Shown: piece by piece, positions 45,773-56,888 of the stretch | How the letters are laid out: every line of letters begins with the position of its first letter | Numbering within the stretch: the first letter of the stretch is position 1 | From: Diabrotica undecimpunctata | Lineage: Eukaryota; Arthropoda; Insecta; Coleoptera; Chrysomelidae | NCBI RefSeq assembly: GCF_040954645.1 | Contig: NC_092808.1 | Span: forward strand, 18,729,383-18,793,382 | Direction of reading: 5' to 3' | Length of the DNA stretch: 64,000 nt | Program-made: the position numbers and the translations under genes | The notes under the pieces: generated by a model | What the model was told of the DNA's origin: nothing | Databases searched by the model: none | The model's input: only the letters and a program-made list of their open reading frames with translations

Positions 45773-46052
45773 TGGCAACCAGGGAGGCACCAGCACAGCG
45801 GGCAGCCCGAAAGGCGACGAATTAAGCAACGCGGACACGGACACTAAGGACAGCCAAAAACTACCCTTCTGCGAAATTCAGTGACAAAAGGCTACCGAGT
45901 TTGTAAAAACTCGTAAAAGTAAAACGCCTGACGAAAAACCTGTTAAGGAAAAAGTTAGATGGTCGTACAGTCCTGACGAGGGCCCGAAATGTACCACCGA
46001 AACGTTCGTCAGCAAGAAAAAGGAGAAAAAGACAGCTTCTAGTCCAGTGCCG
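45773..46052 (+). CDS. Exon-like block with an in-frame TGA, gene unknown
   Basis: 280 bp, clearly GC-richer than its flanks, between a TTATTTTTACAG acceptor and a CCG|GTATGA donor. One frame reads GNQGGTSTAGSPKGDELSN, ADTDTKDSQKLPFCEIQ, then TGA (45882-45884), then QKATEFVKTRKSKTPDEKPV, KEKVRWSYSPDEGPKCTTE and TFVSKKKEKKTASSPVP up to the donor. No other stop in 93 codons of that frame. The composition is hydrophilic, Lys/Ser/Pro-rich, with phosphorylation-type sites (RWSYSPDE), and looks like a disordered region of a cytoplasmic protein. I do not recognise the family. The stop may be a real C terminus, a readthrough codon (TGA followed by C is a leaky context), or a disabling mutation. Confidence 0.5.
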
Positions 46053-46540
46053 GTATGAAAACAAACAAATTTCGTGGAAGAGGTGCTCATTTAATAAAAA
46101 GTTTAAAGTCACTTTAACCGCAGCGTTACTTAACGTTTGAGGTTGCTTGTTGCGTCACGAGTAGGAAGAGAAATTTGTCGATTTTAAGGTTTTAAGAGAC
46201 TTGAATTGGTTTCTTCAAACAAATTAATATGGGCTTAACTAAGTCTTTAATAAATTTTTTATCTAATAACTAACTCTCTTTATTAAATCGTTATAAAAAA
46301 ATTTGAATTATTTTGTTTAAAACTTCCTGTAGGAAAATATTTACTTTTCCAAAACCTAAAAACTGTAAAGCTTAGATTCGTAGTTATCTAAGTGTCTTGA
46401 TATTATTAGATCTACATATTTAATATTCTTGACACAGGAAAGTTCGGGTAATAGAAATATATCAAATTACAGATGACAGTTTTCAATCGATTTGTCTTGT
46501 GTTTCTTGAATGATATAATCGTCACCATCAGTTTGTAACG
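46053..46540. other. No gene recognised
   Basis: AT-rich between the exon-like block and the promoter region of the 46908 gene. Confidence 0.5.
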
Positions 46541-46633
46541 ATGCGCTGGACGTTCAACAGTTCGAACCGTGGGATTGTCGATAATCGCGCACCCATTTCC
46601 ACGACGACACGACGAGGTGGGATCCGGAGCGGC

Positions 46634-46640
46634 TATTTAA
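46634..46640 (+). promoter_or_regulatory. TATA-box candidate
   Basis: TATTTAA in a GC-rich setting (GGAGCGGCTATTTAAGGCGA), with an unusually GC-rich 120 bp upstream containing ACGACGACACGACGAGG. A start site near 46665 would give a 5' leader of about 240 nt before ATG 46908. An LTR promoter is an alternative reading. Confidence 0.4.
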
Positions 46641-46907
46641 GGCGAGCAACTGGCGGAATTAGATGAGTCTTGTGGCTAACGCTCTAGGCTCCCTGGCTCG
46701 CTGGTGTATTGAATCTGCAAGCCGACTCGGACAGAGAGACTTCCGTACTGAGGATTATACTCTGTCCTCAATCAAGCAGAACCCGTGGGTATCGTGCATT
46801 GAACGTTACCGTATACCGTGGATCTGCACAATTCTCAAGTATTATAAGTACTTGATCTATATAATTTTTGCAAAGAAAATATAAAAAATATTCAAGTATT
46901 TTTGATA

Positions 46908-47357
46908 ATGGCAGAAGAAATAGATGCTGAACGCGAATCAACTACATCCACTGCTTATACTTTACCTGGTACGCGATCATATCACCACTTCATCCCGTTG
47001 TCGGATTCAGTGGTAGCATGTAAAAGCACAAGCTTTGAAAAAGAGATCGATATTAGATTTGATTTATTAAAAAGCAAAAAATACAAATGGAAACAGTGTT
47101 CATACGTATCATTTGTCATGAAGGATGAATGTTACATAGGATATATTGATAAACTTTCTGAAGAAAATATGGAAGCTGGAATATCAATTTTACCAGAAAT
47201 CAAACCGAATGTTTATGCGTGGCAAGCTATAAATCTACAACTGACAGTTCCTTATAATTATATTCTAAATGATGTAACTGTGTGCGAACATAAAAATCAC
47301 CTTCAAGTAAAATTAGGCCCGACCAAATGTAACTTTGGTCTTTTGGACGTTTTATAA
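46908..47357 (+). CDS. Intact 149-residue protein, unknown function
   Basis: ATG at 46908 has a good context (GATAATGGC); an in-frame ATG two codons upstream is weaker. The protein starts MAEEIDAERESTTSTAY, then RSYHHFIPLSDSVVACKST, a basic YKWKQCSY stretch, SFVMKDECYIGYIDKLSEEN, KPNVYAWQAINLQLTVPYNY and DVTVCEHKNHLQVKLG. The 'YVsfv.d...IGyI' followed by 'N.YaWp......v....IL..V' pattern recalls a small Tudor/SH3-like C-terminal domain seen beside some insect TE and zinc-finger proteins (impression only). No signal peptide or membrane helix. AATAAA follows at 47373. No lesions, so either a host gene or a young TE gene. Confidence 0.55.
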   Translation: MAEEIDAERESTTSTAYTLPGTRSYHHFIPLSDSVVACKSTSFEKEIDIRFDLLKSKKYKWKQCSYVSFVMKDECYIGYIDKLSEENMEAGISILPEIKPNVYAWQAINLQLTVPYNYILNDVTVCEHKNHLQVKLGPTKCNFGLLDVL

Positions 47358-47372
47358 AACAGAAAAATGACA

Positions 47373-47378
47373 AATAAA
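47373..47378 (+). terminator. Polyadenylation signal of the 46908 gene
   Basis: AATAAA 16 bp after the stop codon, followed by AT-rich DNA. Confidence 0.6.
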
Positions 47379-47462
47379 GTATTATTATATTACAATAAAG
47401 TAATATTATATCACAATTATAACAGCTTTGGTGATTTATTTAATTATGATAATATATATATA

Positions 47463-47470
47463 TAAGCATA

Positions 47471-47520
<50 letters not shown>
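47463..47520. repeat. (TA)n microsatellite
   Basis: TA repeats with one CA interruption, followed by ACACACACACC. Confidence 0.9.
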
Positions 47521-47527
<7 letters not shown>

Positions 47528-47579
47528 CACACCCTTGTGTATATAGACGAACAAATATTATAATATGTATAATAATAAA

Positions 47580-48990
47580 ATCCTAGCGCAAAAAAGTATT
47601 GATTACAGCGAGCAATTCTGCGTTTAATATTGTGTCGCCCCCTATAAAACGGTAAAATCGGTTGTAAATAAATTCAAAATAGTAATTTTTTGTGTAAAAT
47701 TTTCCGTAGAATTCGAATTCGTTGTCAGAAAACGTCTAAAAGTTATTTGGAAGCTGAAAAACGAAGGAAAAGCGCTAAAGAAGGCAGGAAAATCGCGTTT
47801 TTGGACTTTTATAGGGCGCAGCGGCTTCAAACATATAAAAAGTATTTCTGAGACAACTTTTATTCGAAAATACTTGTATTAAGGCGTCCTTTGTGAAAAT
47901 TTGAAAAAAAAAATAAAGAGGGTGTTTTTGAGATATGAATTTTTCAAAAAAAAGCGCTTTGTTTCGCATTTTGTGGCTTTACATGACGTCATAGGGCAAT
48001 TCTGACACCGGGATTGTGTTCAGCGGGAAATTTTATATTGGAAAACATATAGTGGATATTTGTTTAAGCATATTTAGCTCGCTGTACTAAAAAAATCGGC
48101 GAAACACGAAAAAAAATTGATAAAAAGCGTGAAACTTCAATAGCGCGCCACGGCCGCCATTTTGAATATTGAGGTCTGAAAATTGGACAATCATGTTTTT
48201 TTGTCTAGTATAACATGTGTGTAAAATTTCAGCCAAATCGGAGAGGGTGACCCCACCGACTTGTGTCGATTATTGCTGGAATTACCCATATGTGAATTGA
48301 GAGTATCAGGTATTACCTTAATCAAAATGATCCTGAAATTTTGTAAAACAATTCTATGTTCATAATTTTTGTAACCTAGGGACTGATGACACTTTCCGTT
48401 AAATTATTTTTAATTGATAAAAAAATCTTTATTAGTCTTGTTGTAAATATTTTTATTTGCTTATACCACAGAGTAAAAAACTGTCAATCTGAAAATTAAT
48501 TATATAATTATATCATATAAAATATAAATTACTTTTAAAAACTGATTCTGTCACGACACTGGAATAACTACGACATCTAACCTTCGTTATCGTTTTGCGG
48601 AGTAGTCACCATGACTTTTACCTCTTATTGATTTCGGTACATTCTTAAACATGTTTTTAAGGACAGTTTGAAGAAACTTGACAAGCTCGAAGTTTTAAAA
48701 ACATCCAATACTTACTACTACTATACTGGTAGTATGCCATTTTATACTACATATTTATATTTCCATGGCAGTGTTGTTCGTATGACGGAATTTTAAATTT
48801 TCTTTAATGTTGTCTGTGTATTAAATGTCTATTAGAAATAAAACAAATCTACATAAATATACAAAAGAATGGGCAGTCTGAAATATGATGTCTTTATCCA
48901 TTTTGTAAGTAACACCCTTTATGCCTTGGAGTTTATCTTTCAATACACATCAAGCTGACTATACTTATGTACCAGGGATCATTTACAATG
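47580..48990. other. No gene; unusual CG-containing non-coding block at 47580-48260
   Basis: 47580-48260 has runs such as TTTTTGGACTTTTATAGGGC, GACGTCATAGGGCAATTCTG and CGCCACGGCCGCCATTTTGA. It lacks coding frames but has a composition different from the rest, perhaps a non-autonomous element. 48261-48990 is featureless and AT-rich. Confidence 0.35.
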
Positions 48991-48994
48991 TCCT

Positions 48995-50800
48995 TCAATA
49001 CTTTATTCTAAAAATTTGAATCATTTTGATGTTACTCGCACTGGCACATCCCCAGAGCTGTATGTCATATGTCCATACGAGCTTTAGTACTTGCTTATAT
49101 ATCATAAGCTTATTATATATTGACAGCTCCGATTTTCTTCCGAGGAGCAAATACAGTGTTCTATATTTGATCAATTCTATTTTTTTCTTGTTGATGTATT
49201 CTTTCCATTTTAGCTTGACATCTAGATTCATGGTATGTAGTATCTACGGTATAGTAGTGCCATTTAATACTATTGGTGTTTTATTTCTTTTTTTGGTGGT
49301 AAAAGCTACATGTATTGATTAGTCTCATTGAGCTTGATACGCCATTTCTTGGTCCATGCATTAACCTCATTGAGTGCCTCTTGCAGTTTTAGTTTTGCTT
49401 TAATTTCATTAATAATATATTTGTATCCTCATCAAACGTAGCAGTTGTGATTATTTTTAATGCTGGTATATTATAGGTGGATAGCAGATAAAGTCATCAT
49501 CAGTTGGCGCTACAGCCCTTCGTGAGCATTGGCCTGCTTTAAAACATTCTTCCATCCTTCCCTATCGAGTGTCTGTCTTCTTCAGCCCCTCACTCCAATC
49601 TCCCTCAGATCTTCCTGTACATCATCCAGATATCTGAGTTTAGGTCGCCCCTTCTTCTTCTTCCGACCGGCCTGTTTACCATAGTTATTTTAGTGGGATC
49701 ACTCTCATCCATCCGCATAACCTGGCCCACCCACCTTAGGCTGTTTATTTTGATGGTCTTCACAATATCTGCATCACCAAAAAGTCTATAGAGTTCAAAG
49801 TTATATCGCCTTCTCCACGGACCCTGTTCGTTTACTCCGCCATATATGGTCCTCAATACTTTTCTTTCAAAGACTCGCAGTAACTCTTCATCTCGGGTCG
49901 TCATTGCCCATGTTTCCGATCCGTATGTGAGCACTGGGCGTATTATTGTTTTATAAAGTTTGCACTTTGTTGCTATTGACATACTTCTCGCTCTTAGTTG
50001 AGGGCCCAGGCCAAAATAACAGCGGTTAGCCACGCATATTCTTTTTTTTTATCTCGTTGGATGCGTTATTTTTGTAGTCTACCAGTGATCCTAAGTAGCA
50101 GAATTCTTCTACCATTTCTATCGTTTCGTGTTGCAGTCTAAGTTATTTTGTTGAATTCTTGATATGGTCGACATATATTTAGTTTTCTGGATGTTAATCA
50201 GAAGTCCGATGTTTTCTGCGGCATTTTTGATACGTGTGAAAGCCTCCACTGCTTCATTTTGTGTTCTTCAAATTATGACGATATCATCAGCAGATAAAGT
50301 AATGGACCTAAAACACTGCCTTGGGGTACTCCAGCACTTTTTGTGTTCTAGTTAGAGTAACAGTCTTAAATGACTATGTTCTTTAGGTAAAAGTTAATCC
50401 AGTTGGTATTCTAGCCCACCATGACATACTTTGTCAAAAGCCTGGGCAACATCCAGAAAAACTGCCGAACATACTTTTTTCTTGTAGGGCTTTTTTTATT
50501 TCATCAGTGATTCTGTGGGCCGGATCCAGTGTTGCGTGATTATTTTTAAACCACAATTTTTGTTCTATTATAGGTTTTAATCTTTTTAATAAAGATTTTT
50601 CAAACAATAGTAAGTTTGCTGTTACCTCATTTGATGGTTTCCCAGGTTTTGCAAACGTAAATAAAAGAAAAGGCTATCTCGCATTATTTTACCAGTTTTT
50701 CTTGCTTTAATGTTAAAAAATATCATATTTTACGAGAGCATATCGTACCGACCAGTAGTTTCGAGATATCCGTTTATCGCTGGAATTATTTTTGTTGCCG
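48995..50800 (-). pseudogene. Jockey-clade LINE, split by another LINE
   Basis: The 5' part (minus, 50560-50301): FKNNHATLDPAHRITDEIKK, LSWW-like broken 'AFDKVWH' region, and VLEYPKAVF / 'GVPQGSVLGP' over a frameshift. After the insertion (49495 down): STYNIPALKIITTATFDEDT (catalytic 'ATFADDT', here FDED), KLQEALNEVNAWTKKW-like broken text, NLDVKLKWKEYINKKKIEL, LLLGRKSELSIYNKLMIYKQ and VWTYDIQLWGCASASNIKMI. The latter is a highly typical jockey C terminus ('iWtYGiqLWGtAs.SNi'). The two halves join at the 12-bp duplication of the inserted LINE. Dead, several lesions. Confidence 0.75.
49496..50288 (-). mobile_element. 5'-truncated LINE with 12-bp TSD
   Basis: AGCAGATAAAGT flanks it (49484-49495, 50289-50300). 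Minus-strand reading: ADDIVII, NEAVEAFTRIKNAAENIGLL, CYLGSLVDYKNNASNEIKKR, LGPQLRARSMSIATKCKLYK, RPVLTYGSETWAMTTRDEEL, RVFERKVLRTIYGGVNEQGP, LRWVGQVMRMDESDPTKIT and GRRRRGDLNSD. It ends near CCAACTGATGATG. Truncation falls just at the FADD catalytic block, so only the RT thumb and C terminus were copied. The boundaries are exact because of the duplication. Confidence 0.9.
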
Positions 50801-52216
50801 TGTCGATTGTAGCATTGTCTGCGTGAGATATCAGTCTCTCTGTCTCATTGAAAGATAGGTATTGAATCAAATTTTACAAAGTGTCTGTATGTCCACCTCT
50901 TTAACTTCCAACATTATCAATAGCAATAGAAAAAATTAAAAACTACAGCTATAGTCTGATCATAATAGATAGTACGACATCGGCTGATGTAATATAAAAC
51001 ATTTAAATAACAGTTTCATCAGCATAGCAAATGCTTATGTATTTTCAAGTACCTTTATAATAATTATGACCTCTATATTTGAACGTCTAAACATGCGTAA
51101 CTCGATCAAAAACTATAAGTACACTATTCTTCGTTTTGTATAATTCTTAATCCTATAATATTTCAATCAACGGTATAATATTGTTCAACTATGCAACTAT
51201 TTTGCAGCAATCTTTTCCGCCTGAGTTATTGGTGTCAAGAGGTTGAATAAACGGTTTAGAGATGGCACCAACTTAAAAAATCTTAAATTCTTATTCAGAC
51301 TAATAATATTATATAAATATAATAGGAACAAACTCTTACAATATTAAAACCAACTAAAACCAATAACCCTAGTTTAAATTAGATAGTCTAGATTTGATTT
51401 GAAGGCATTAATTAAGACTTGTTAAAACCCAAATTTATGAAGGCAAGTTTGTTTCTAATAAGACATTAAGAACACTCGATCAATTTGTGTGAATATTTGT
51501 GATCTATTAAATTTTGTAACAACGATTTCTTTTCGTATACGTTTTCGTCAAACACCAATATAATAAATATTTGTATTAAGAAAGATTTTTATTATTAAGA
51601 ACTTTTTATAATAATAAAAATACTTTGAAAGTGATTTTCAAGGGAGTGTATAAGAAACACCCGAATGTGTTAGTACTTAATTAAGTTATTTAAATAAAAA
51701 TTGACGTGATTTTATTGTAAAAAGAGTGTCTCAAAATTCGAATTCTACGGTGGAGTTTTTAAATGCCGCTGGAAGGATTTATATGGTAAAACTTCCGCCA
51801 TCTTTTTATAACTTGCCCAAGTTAGCTTGACATTTGAATTACAGGCGAACTGGTACTGTAAGCAATTGTTAACCTGTGGATGCGATGAAAGGAGTTTATA
51901 GACAATTACTTGAAATAAACCGTTTTGTTTAATGTAATTTTTAAGTACGAATGCATTGAGTTATATTGATAAATATATTTGAGAAACATTTACTTCAAAA
52001 TCAAAAGAAAAGTGTTTGTTTCACAATCGGAATTATTCAAGTTAAAATAAGATTCATCAACTCTTAAAGAATGAAATAATGCTTGTATCGCCAAACAATG
52101 GGCATACTTGTAAATAATGTTTGGTAATAAGACATCTTGCGCAAGTTCAATTCAGAACTTTTAATAAATTCTTGAGCAACATTTATACCAAAGACATTGT
52201 CTGCCACTGAGACTCC
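50801..52216. other. AT-rich DNA, no gene
   Basis: No motif-bearing frames on either strand over 1.4 kb; no repeats noted. Confidence 0.5.
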
Positions 52217-52535
52217 ATGTCTGTACCGTAGAGGTAAAGGGTAGTATATCCATTTAGTGAAGTTTTGAGATAATGGGAAAATAAGATGAGTTCCAGATAA
52301 TTATTGCAACCATTCTTAATCTGAAGACATATGAAATTATGTATTTATATAATTGTAACGTTATATTTTAGTTAATCAATATTGTCCTACTGTGATAAAA
52401 AATTTGTTTATATATTACATAATATTGGGACTTAAGGTCTTTTGCCTCGGCATGTACCGGCAGATAAAACATTGCAAAAAATAGTAAGTGCCTACATAAA
52501 TTCAAACAAAAACACAAAAAATGATAAAAAAACAT

Positions 52536-55500
52536 TTATTCATCATCGCTATCATCAACTTTTTTTGTAGTAACAACTAAATTTCTATAGAACTCCTGAA
52601 ACTGACTGGGGATCCATTGTAAAAGGATTAGTAAGTGATCCTTTTTCTTTTGTGTGATCCCTTTTGGTTTTTGATATCGTAGTGGTAACTGCTCTGGAAG
52701 ATTGATCGCAGTTGCTGTTCTTCTAGCGACGTGTAATTCTTTGGGTCTAATTTCTTCAAAAGCCTCTTTATAAAAAATTATGGTCGGTGTGTCTTTTTTT
52801 ACTTGGAATTGGACTACGTTTGAAATGAGGAAATTATTATTGTCGGCATTTTTCTTTTTACTGATGAATGGGGATTGAGATTGAGAGTAAAGTACTTCAA
52901 AATTTTTGAAGTCATCCTTGTCCATTTTAATCACCTGAGCACCTACGGAACTGATTAATTGCTGCCAATCCCAAGGCGTTACGATCTGCATTGTTGGCTG
53001 TTTTTTTACAGATCTTTCAATTATAGCGTGCACTTGGTCAGCTTCTAAATGAGTGTGTCCTCTCAGTAAATATTTATGGTTAACTACTTTTAAATTAGGG
53101 CAGTTGTTGAAAAGCCAAAAGTAGCTCATCATTACCATAACATTGCGGTTTTGACTAGGGCAATTATCTGACCAAATAACCAATTCTTCCACATCAATTT
53201 GTGATAGAACTGTCATAGCCCATTTAGTTAATGCCAAGGCAATTTCATGGCCACCCCTTCCATTCGGATTCGTCCCAGATAAGGCAATACGATTTATTTT
53301 CTGTGGCGTCGTATATCGTGAAATTTATAGTCCATAATTTCAGCTTGTAGAAACTTTGGTTATTTGTCAAACAGGGCGTAGGAAAGCATTTCTGCAAATC
53401 ACACATTATAATTTTAGTTTTTCCAGCTGATTTTTTGCTTTCATTTTTATCGTTTGCTTTCATTTTGTATCGACTTTCTGCTTCTTGAAGATGTTGTTCA
53501 TAATTTCGCCGTAATGTTATTGTTTCTTGCTCGGAACAGTTTTTTAATTGTAGCATAAACCGATCGCAACTATCACAAGTATCCACGGAAACCGATTTAA
53601 ATGCTAAATTAAAATCATTATTGAAAATTTTTTTATACAGCCATAATTTAACAATTTCATTATTTGGAATGTGGTCTTCTTCACACTTTAAGGTATATAA
53701 TTTGTACATTTTTTCACGGCTCAATTCTGGTCCTAGATATTTCTTGGCAGTTTTGGATCGAGAATAATGACTTTCGTAGCACGGAAACGACTTAATGTGC
53801 TCTCGTACTCGATCCAAAACCGCTTCTGGTGTTTTATTAATTGGTTCATGCCTTCCCCTATGGTCTTGTGCCACAAAGCCTCCCATATTGTCGTTTTTTA
53901 GAACGTTACGTACAACTGTTTCTGAAATATTTAGAGTGTTTAAAAAAAATTTTTTACATACGTCAATTTTTTTTACACCTCCATCTAACTTTATATCAAA
54001 ATTATAAGAAATGCTGACTTCTCTCGGCCTTTTAGAATGGTTTTTAGGTCTACGACGTATTACACTCTTCGGAGTGATATGCGAGCGCACAAATTGACGC
54101 TTTAACTCCCAATTTTTTGTGTTACACCAATAATTCTCAAAAATTTGCTGTCTTACAGCTTCTGCTATTTTTTCTGAACATTTTAGTCGACAAGGAGGGC
54201 AAGGGGGCTTCATTGCTTTAGCTTTTACAATTTTACCTGATTTATTGATGTGTTCCTTTCCTCCTAATGTTGCCTCTACTCTTTTTGTTACTTTCCAAGT
54301 TTCTGGTTTCTTATGACGTCTTTTCTTTTTGATTTGGTTATTAGTTTCCGTTTCATTTTCAGTCAAGTTTTTGTCAAGTTGAACATCTTCATCATCATCT
54401 GCTTCCAATTCACCATTATTGTCTACCAAATAATTGCTACTGTAGCTATTGTTATTGCTGTCCATATTTTCTCCATCATCGTCTGTGTAATCGGGGTCTT
54501 TTACGCTATCATCATCGCTAACACATTCTTCAGTTAAATTAGACAAATAATTGCAATTTTGAGCACGGCTTGTTGAAGCTTGAGCAATATCAGAGGCGTT
54601 CGTCGATTCTGTAAATAAAAAAATTTATTTTTATTTAATCTTCTCTATCTGTCGAACTGTTAACAGTACACAGAATAATTTATTATATTAAATGGGAATA
54701 AAGCCACAATTTATTTTTAAATGAATTTATTTAAAAATAAATTGTGGCTTTATTTCCATTTAAAATAATAAATTACATAAGATACCACAAGAAAATAACT
54801 TCAGAACAATACACAGAATAAAGCAAAAAATGGATTAGAGGCATTGTTGTGTGATTCTCAAAAAAAGCAGCAAGTTCACTATTTTGCAGGTTGATGTTTT
54901 CTTAGAAAGATAATACAATACCAGTTACTACAAAAATACTACTTAAGGGGATGGGTACGAACTTTCGACTTCAATGATATTTAAATGGGATTCATTTTTT
55001 TTAGAATTCTGAGAAAACTAATAAGTATTTCTGAAAAATTTAAACTCAGTCCCTGAAAACTTCTATAATGTTTATTTTAATAAGTTACGGGGGTGAAAAA
55101 CGAAGAGAAAATGTAGTGTGATTTTGAATTTGAAATATCTCATTCAAAACAAATTTTTATTCATTCTAAGGGACTTTCGGCCCTTTCATTTTGCGTTTAA
55201 ATTTGTTAAAAATACTTATTAGTTTTCTCAGGATTCGAAATAAACGATAACATTTAAAATACATAGAAAATTTTGAAAGGCGTCAAAATTGTGCATTTTT
55301 GTTCCTTTCCCCTTACTGGTTATATTAATTTTGTATTAGTATTAGATTTTACAAATATTTGTTGAAGATTAAGAATTTCAATTACTTTAAAAAAGGAGCA
55401 ATAAATGTACTTATGCATCTGAGAATTGGGCAGTGAATAAAACAACATAATATCTACCGGTCAGAACTCTTACAACAGCAATATTTTCAAATGCCCAAAC

Positions 55501-55739
55501 TATAAAGACTCTAAAGAGCAAGAACAAGTAAACACCTACTATATAAAACGTGACAAACCAACATTTTTAGAACATGTTAACAATTTCCTAGTGTTATAAG
55601 ATTATATAAAAATTAAAACTTAACCTCACTTACCGTCTACGGTCAAATTTTCAGCTTTTGCTTTTTCCACAATCGCACATATCCTCGATCCAACCATGTT
55701 TTTTAAATTTTCCAAAGTTTTAGAGTCTTTGGAATTCAT
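52536..55739 (-). pseudogene. Two-exon transposase-like gene, one frameshift
   Basis: Exon 1 (55739-55634) encodes MNSKDSKTLENLKNMVGSRI through AENLTVD and ends in a GTAAGT donor, phase 1. Exon 2 opens at 54608 after TTTTTTATTTACAG and restores the frame (Glu-Ser-Thr...). It has an acidic stretch, a basic KKKRRHKKPETWKVTK block, a Cys-rich PPCPPCRLKC motif, VCKKFFLNTLNIS (like a helix-turn-helix), HIKSFPCYESHYSRSKTAKK, CxxC in VDTCDSCDRF, and first acidic block MCDLQKCFPTPCL. A single-base frameshift lies at about 53245-53262 (WDESEWKG). Then come WSDNCPSQNRNVMVM, RGHTHLEADQVHAIIER and a C terminus ending DDSDDE at 52536. About 710 residues. The triad Asp, Asp, Asp/Glu fits an RNase H-fold transposase. 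Nearly intact. Confidence 0.85.
54676..54775. repeat. Near-perfect 100-bp hairpin inside the transposase intron
   Basis: Arms of about 47 bp (TAATTTATTATATTAAATGG... and its inverse ending at 54775) share the core AATAAAGCCACAATTTATTT, with two or three mismatches and a loop of about 6 nt. It resembles a tiny foldback MITE. It lies 70 bp from the exon-2 acceptor. Confidence 0.85.
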
Positions 55740-56073
55740 TTTTGCTTTTATTTTTTGTAACTGTCAACTATCTATCAAGTAAAACGCTCTGTCAATCAAG
55801 GTGACTAACACTTGTCTGGAGATACTGCTGTTTACCGCGCGCGAAATAGCCTGCTCGATAAACAAATCCGACAGCGGATGGAGTTACTATGCTTTACCTC
55901 GTTCTCCAAAGGATATACTACTTTTTCTTATAAGAATATTTAGGCCACCAGTAATACTTCACATACCATCTTTTGCCACAAATAAGATTGGAACATTTTA
56001 AGCTTAGCCAAAGTATTAAGTCCAAATTAGAAAAAAATGGAGTTACTACCCTTTACCTCTACGGTACAGATGT

Positions 56074-56888
56074 TCTTTTAGTCTTTAGTCTTAGTAGTTT
56101 CTTAGTTCCCACATATTAAGAGATCCGAATCACAGTTGGGTATATGTATATATTTTCATTATTTTCCTCGAATTCTTTTTTGGTTGATTGACTTTCACTT
56201 TCAATATATTATTGTCATGAGTATTTAAATTAACCGCCATGCGAAATCCCCTGTAATTCTACCTGTTCGTTTATAAAATCAGCGATTTTGGACTGTGTCG
56301 TTACAGAATACAACAGAAACAAGCCTTTTGCTTCAACTTACTTCAAGATCACACGTGGTTTGCTAACTAACGTTATTAAAAGGTTTTTGTATTATCATAC
56401 GGTAAAAATTTAATTAGCATGGTGCATGGTTTATTATGCCATTACTTACAAATAATAAAAGGGCATAATTATGTTGTCGCAATAAAAGGTTATTTCTAAT
56501 ATCGTTGAATACCTTTCAGTAAGCTTTGGATTTGCCGTTCACCTAATTCGCTATCGAAGAGAAGACTCCTGACTTCTTGTTGGTTCGTATAGAGGTCGCT
56601 GCTGCCGTGCTCAGGTCTGTTTTGTTACTATAACTGCAAAATTAGATTGCATTTCATTTCAGTTTGGTGTAGTTCTTCTGGAACATCTTTTCTCTATGTA
56701 AATAGTGCAAAAAATAGTGTTTTCAAGGGTGAACTGTAAGTAAACAAAATCCTAATCAAAAGTTTTTAATATTTTCTAAAATATGATGGAATGTGATTAG
56801 TATTCACGCAGACCACGAATATATATAAAACAAGTATTTTAAATTTGTTTTGAATCATGACAATTTAATATTGTGCGTCCAAAGTTAA
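56074..56888. other. No gene recognised
   Basis: AT-rich; nothing recognisable on either strand. Confidence 0.5.

Larger units (their letters stand above)
52221..56069 (-). mobile_element. Complete 3.85-kb DNA transposon, DUF7869-like family, 4-bp TSD
   Basis: CTGTACCGTAGAGGTAAAGG at 52221 (continuing GTAGTA, then TCCATTT after a short mismatch) is exactly inverted at the right end (56069). ATGT flanks both ends (52217-52220, 56070-56073). A subterminal copy, GGAGTTACTATGCTTTACCTCG, lies at 55880. The single gene inside runs on the minus strand and is spliced. TIR sequence is unrelated to that of the 2535-5124 element, yet the 4-bp duplication and gene architecture agree. Confidence 0.9.

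Noticed and set aside
45861..46112. Minus-strand ORFs opposite the exon-like block
   Set aside because: The plus frame has splice signals and a coding-like composition; the minus frames are shadows.
47642..47969. Minus-strand Phe-rich ORFs
   Set aside because: No homology and A-rich opposite strand; non-coding element more likely.
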